Shown here one piece after another: positions 61,861-64,000 of a stretch of 64,000 nucleotides of DNA. The notes beneath the pieces are model-generated. The model was not told the origin of the DNA and searched no databases. It worked only from the letters and a program-made list of their open reading frames with translations. The DNA is from Spongiactinospora rosea. Its GTDB lineage: Bacteria > Actinomycetota > Actinomycetes > Streptosporangiales > Streptosporangiaceae. How positions within the stretch are numbered: position 1 is the first letter of the stretch; each line of letters opens with the position of its first letter. The DNA is taken from NCBI RefSeq assembly GCF_003315795.1, contig NZ_QMEY01000020.1:62001-126000 (forward strand), read 5' to 3'. The position numbers and the translations under genes were made by a program.

Positions 61861-61978
61861 GCTCACCATATATCGGTAACTTTCACCCTAGCGCACCCCT
61901 TGGCGTCTTGACAGTGGCCCGGGTGGCTTCCGAGGATGCGCCTAACACAAGCGCTCGAACTACGAATACGGCAACCGG

Positions 61979-61990
61979 ATAACGGTTAAG
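61979..61990. promoter_or_regulatory. ATAACGGTTAAG box, copy 2
   Basis: Differs from copy 1 at one base of the 11-bp core, lies in the same orientation, and is 129 bases away. It lies just before the ribosome site of the peroxiredoxin-like gene (start 62002). The 178-base intergenic region otherwise shows a TTGACA at about 61908-61913. Confidence 0.55.
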
Positions 61991-62001
61991 GAGATGGTGC
62001 C

Positions 62002-62658
62002 GTGCAATCGCTCAACGAGATCCTCGCCGCCAAGGCCGCCTCGGTACAGCGGCCCGAGGAGGCCAAGCAGGCCATCAACGAGGCGTTCGCCGAGATCGAG
62101 GCCGCCGGTCTCGTCCCGGGGGTGGAGGTCGGGGAGAAGGCCCCCGACTTCGTGCTGCCCAACGCCCTGGGGTCCAAGGTACGGCTTTCCGACCGGCTCG
62201 CGGAGGGGCCGGTCGTCCTGATCTTCTATCGCGGCTCCTGGTGCCCGTACTGCAACCTTGAGCTGGCCGCCTACCAGGCGGTTCTGCCCGAGTTCCGGGA
62301 GGCGGGGGCCCGGCTGGTGGCGGTGAGCCCGCAGTTGCCCGACGACGCTTTGTCCATGCAGGAGAAGCACGACCTGGCCTATGACGTGCTGTCCGACGCC
62401 GAGCAGGAGGTGATGGCGGCTTACCGGGTGAAGTTCGAGCTGCCCGAGAAGATCAAGCCGCACCTGCTGGACGCCACCGCCGCCGCGCTCGCCCGCCAGC
62501 AGCCCGACGGCCGGTGGAGCCTGCCGGTGCCCGCGACGTTCGTGCTGGACACCTCCGGCATCGTGCGCGCCCGGCACGTGACGATGAACTACCGGACCCG
62601 GATGGAACCCGCCGAAGCCCTGCGCGCCGTGCGCGAGATCCGCGCCGCCGCCGACTGA
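62002..62658 (+). CDS. Peroxiredoxin-like (AhpC/TSA) protein
   Basis: A 218-residue thioredoxin-fold protein of the AhpC/TSA peroxiredoxin-like group. The redox motif is C81-PY-C84 in FYRGSWCPYCN; the pattern APDFVLPNALGSKVRLSD and AVSPQLPDD fits. The GTG start follows AAGGAG. A two-cysteine CXXC site suggests thiol-disulphide or peroxide reduction. Divergent with the hydrolase operon under a common set of boxes, which suggests joint induction by an oxidising or electrophilic compound. Confidence 0.87.
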   Translation: MQSLNEILAAKAASVQRPEEAKQAINEAFAEIEAAGLVPGVEVGEKAPDFVLPNALGSKVRLSDRLAEGPVVLIFYRGSWCPYCNLELAAYQAVLPEFREAGARLVAVSPQLPDDALSMQEKHDLAYDVLSDAEQEVMAAYRVKFELPEKIKPHLLDATAAALARQQPDGRWSLPVPATFVLDTSGIVRARHVTMNYRTRMEPAEALRAVREIRAAAD

Positions 62659-62678
62659 CCTTCCTTCCCCACTCCCCC

Positions 62679-62710
62679 GGGGGCGGCGAAACGGCCGTTT
62701 CGCCGCCCCC
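62679..62710 (+). terminator. Strong terminator after the peroxiredoxin-like gene
   Basis: A perfect 32-base palindrome (16 + 16 bases), 20 bases after the stop, GC-rich with an AAACGG/CCGTTT centre. Confidence 0.75.
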
Positions 62711-62898
62711 GCATCATTCCCGTTGCCATTCGGCCATCCTCTTGACACGCCAGATGGGCCACAGCACGATAGTCGCACAGTGTGACCGAATATCGGTTGC
62801 CGGTTGCCCTCTCCCCACGACCACCTCGTGATCTCTACTGCCCCGCGGCCACGCGTCTCCGACGGGACGCGGACCCGTACCGGCACGAAAGGGGACGC

Positions 62899-64000
62899 AT
62901 GCCATCCCGCACGCTCCGTATGGCCGCCGCGCTGAGCGTGGCCACCCTCGCAATCACCACCGTGGCCGCCTGCTCCAGCAAGGCCGAGACCAGCGCTGAG
63001 GACTCCGGTGGCATGCCCACGGGGCCCGGTGTGGACGCCTCCAGCATCAACCTGGGCCTGCTCACCGACATCACCGGGCCGTTCGCCGCGATCGACAAGC
63101 AGCAGAACCTCGGGGTGAAGCTCTACTGGGACGCCAAGAACGCCGCGGGCGGCGTCTGCGACGGCCGCAAGGTCAACCTGGTGACCCGCGACCACGGCTA
63201 TGACCCGCAGAAGGCGGTGTCGCTGTACTCGGACATGGCCCAGCAGGTCCTGGCCCTGCAGATCACCGTCGGCTCGCCGACCACCCTGGCCGTGCTGCCC
63301 AAGCTGGAGCAGGACAAGGTGCTCGCGGTGTCGATGGGCTGGTCCCCCAGCGTCAAGGACAGCGAGTCCATCATCATCCCCGGCACCACCTACGACATCG
63401 AGATGGTGAACGCGGTCGGCTACCTGATCGAGGAGAACAAGCTGGCCAAGGGCGACAAGATCGGTTACATCTACCTCAAGGGCGACTACGGAGAGCCCGG
63501 CCTGGCGGGGGCCACCTTCGCCGCGGAGGCCAACGGCATGTCCGTTGTCGGCCAGCAGATCGACCCGACGGTCAGCGACCTCTCCGGCCAGGTCAAGAAG
63601 ATGGCCGACGCGGGCGTCAAGGCGCTGTTCGTGAGCGCGTCCGGGCGGCAGGTCTCCTCCGCGGCGGCCGTCGCCGACGTCGAGGGCCTGGACGTGCCGA
63701 TCGTGGCCGCCGCCCCCGGCTTCTCCCCCGAGTCGCTGACCACCGGCGCGGGCACGGCCATGGAGAAGAACATGCTCGTGGTCGGCTCGGCCGCGCCGTT
63801 CGCCGGCGAGGGCGCCGGTCCGGAGCAGGTCAGGAACCTGTACGCCAAGTCCGGCGAGAAGTCGATCACCCCCAGCCTCTGGGTCACCCTCGGCTACGCG
63901 GCGGCCAGCGTGATGGACCAGGCCATCACCCAGGCGTGCGAGAACAAGGACCTCAGCAGGGAGGGCCTGTCCAAGGCGTTCCGGCAGAAGGGCTCCTACG
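62899..64000 (+). CDS. ABC transporter substrate-binding lipoprotein (branched-chain type), 3' truncated
   Basis: A frame open to the window end with 367 codons visible. The signal peptide ends in VAAC with the lipid Cys near residue 25; the type-I binding-protein pattern follows (SINLGLLTDITGPFAAIDKQ; GGVCDGRKVNLVTRDHGYDP; KGDYGEPGLAGA; VSDLSGQVKKMADAGVKALF). The ATG follows AAAGGGG. It belongs to the same class as the protein at 4400 but is not a close copy. Permease and ATPase genes probably lie past the edge. Confidence 0.92.
   Translation, partial: MPSRTLRMAAALSVATLAITTVAACSSKAETSAEDSGGMPTGPGVDASSINLGLLTDITGPFAAIDKQQNLGVKLYWDAKNAAGGVCDGRKVNLVTRDHGYDPQKAVSLYSDMAQQVLALQITVGSPTTLAVLPKLEQDKVLAVSMGWSPSVKDSESIIIPGTTYDIEMVNAVGYLIEENKLAKGDKIGYIYLKGDYGEPGLAGATFAAEANGMSVVGQQIDPTVSDLSGQVKKMADAGVKALFVSASGRQVSSAAAVADVEGLDVPIVAAAPGFSPESLTTGAGTAMEKNMLVVGSAAPFAGEGAGPEQVRNLYAKSGEKSITPSLWVTLGYAAASVMDQAITQACENKDLSREGLSKAFRQKGSY

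Overview
The window is about 70 % G+C and shows strong G/C bias at third codon positions, frequent GTG starts, many 4-bp stop/start overlaps and several promoters that place the start codon at or next to the transcription start. Together with an F420-type LLM oxidoreductase, a DUF3040 protein, an Rv2578c-type radical SAM protein, HelD-type ATPases and an ECF sigma factor with a DGPF partner, this points to a filamentous actinomycete. The Streptosporangiales (Nonomuraea/Actinomadura-like) are my guess. No rRNA, tRNA, CRISPR array or insertion sequence was recognised.

Layout. 1-11623: a catabolic/uptake island. It has a thiolase-type enzyme with its DUF35 partner, a two-subunit B12-dependent acyl-CoA mutase, an IclR regulator, a branched-chain-type ABC transporter (with a LivM-LivG fusion), a carboxymuconolactone-decarboxylase-like protein, an SDR and an LLM oxidoreductase. 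11899-14358: a HelR-like RNA polymerase remodelling ATPase. 14496-18567: a GntR/membrane-protein operon, a divergent HTH regulator with a two-domain retropepsin-like protein, and a FetB-like permease. 18577-29071: a peptide/nickel-type ABC transporter with two AraC regulators, two paralogous cupins and an aldehyde dehydrogenase. 29085-36490: stress and signalling genes (NTF2-like protein, SpoIIE-type phosphatase, FkbM methyltransferase, two-component pair, isochorismatase-like hydrolase, ECF sigma factor/DGPF pair).

36491-42295 contains a candidate small RNA with terminator, a PlsC-type acyltransferase and the most unusual gene of the window: an 836-residue MerR-cytochrome P450 fusion joined by twenty 9-residue repeats, with a MerR-type promoter. 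It is followed by MarR and RibD/DHFR-like genes. 42296-49543 holds a penicillin-binding protein, about 0.9 kb of degenerate non-coding repeats, DUF3040, a radical SAM gene with an SOS-like box, a small basic protein, and a TetR/HelD divergent pair around a perfect palindrome. 49719-55627 holds a tricorn protease, a glycosyltransferase and a cytoplasmic HtrA-like protease. 55773-64000 holds an amino-acid ABC transporter preceded by a leaderless leader-peptide ORF. Next come a hydrolase/enolase/metallo-hydrolase operon and a divergent peroxiredoxin-like gene sharing repeated TTAACGGTTAA boxes, and finally a truncated substrate-binding protein.

The main theme is solute uptake (four ABC systems, one cut by the window edge) coupled to local regulators and oxidative/acyl-CoA catabolism, with antibiotic- or stress-linked transcription proteins (two HelD paralogues) alongside. 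All functions are inferred from sequence features read by eye; no database search was run.
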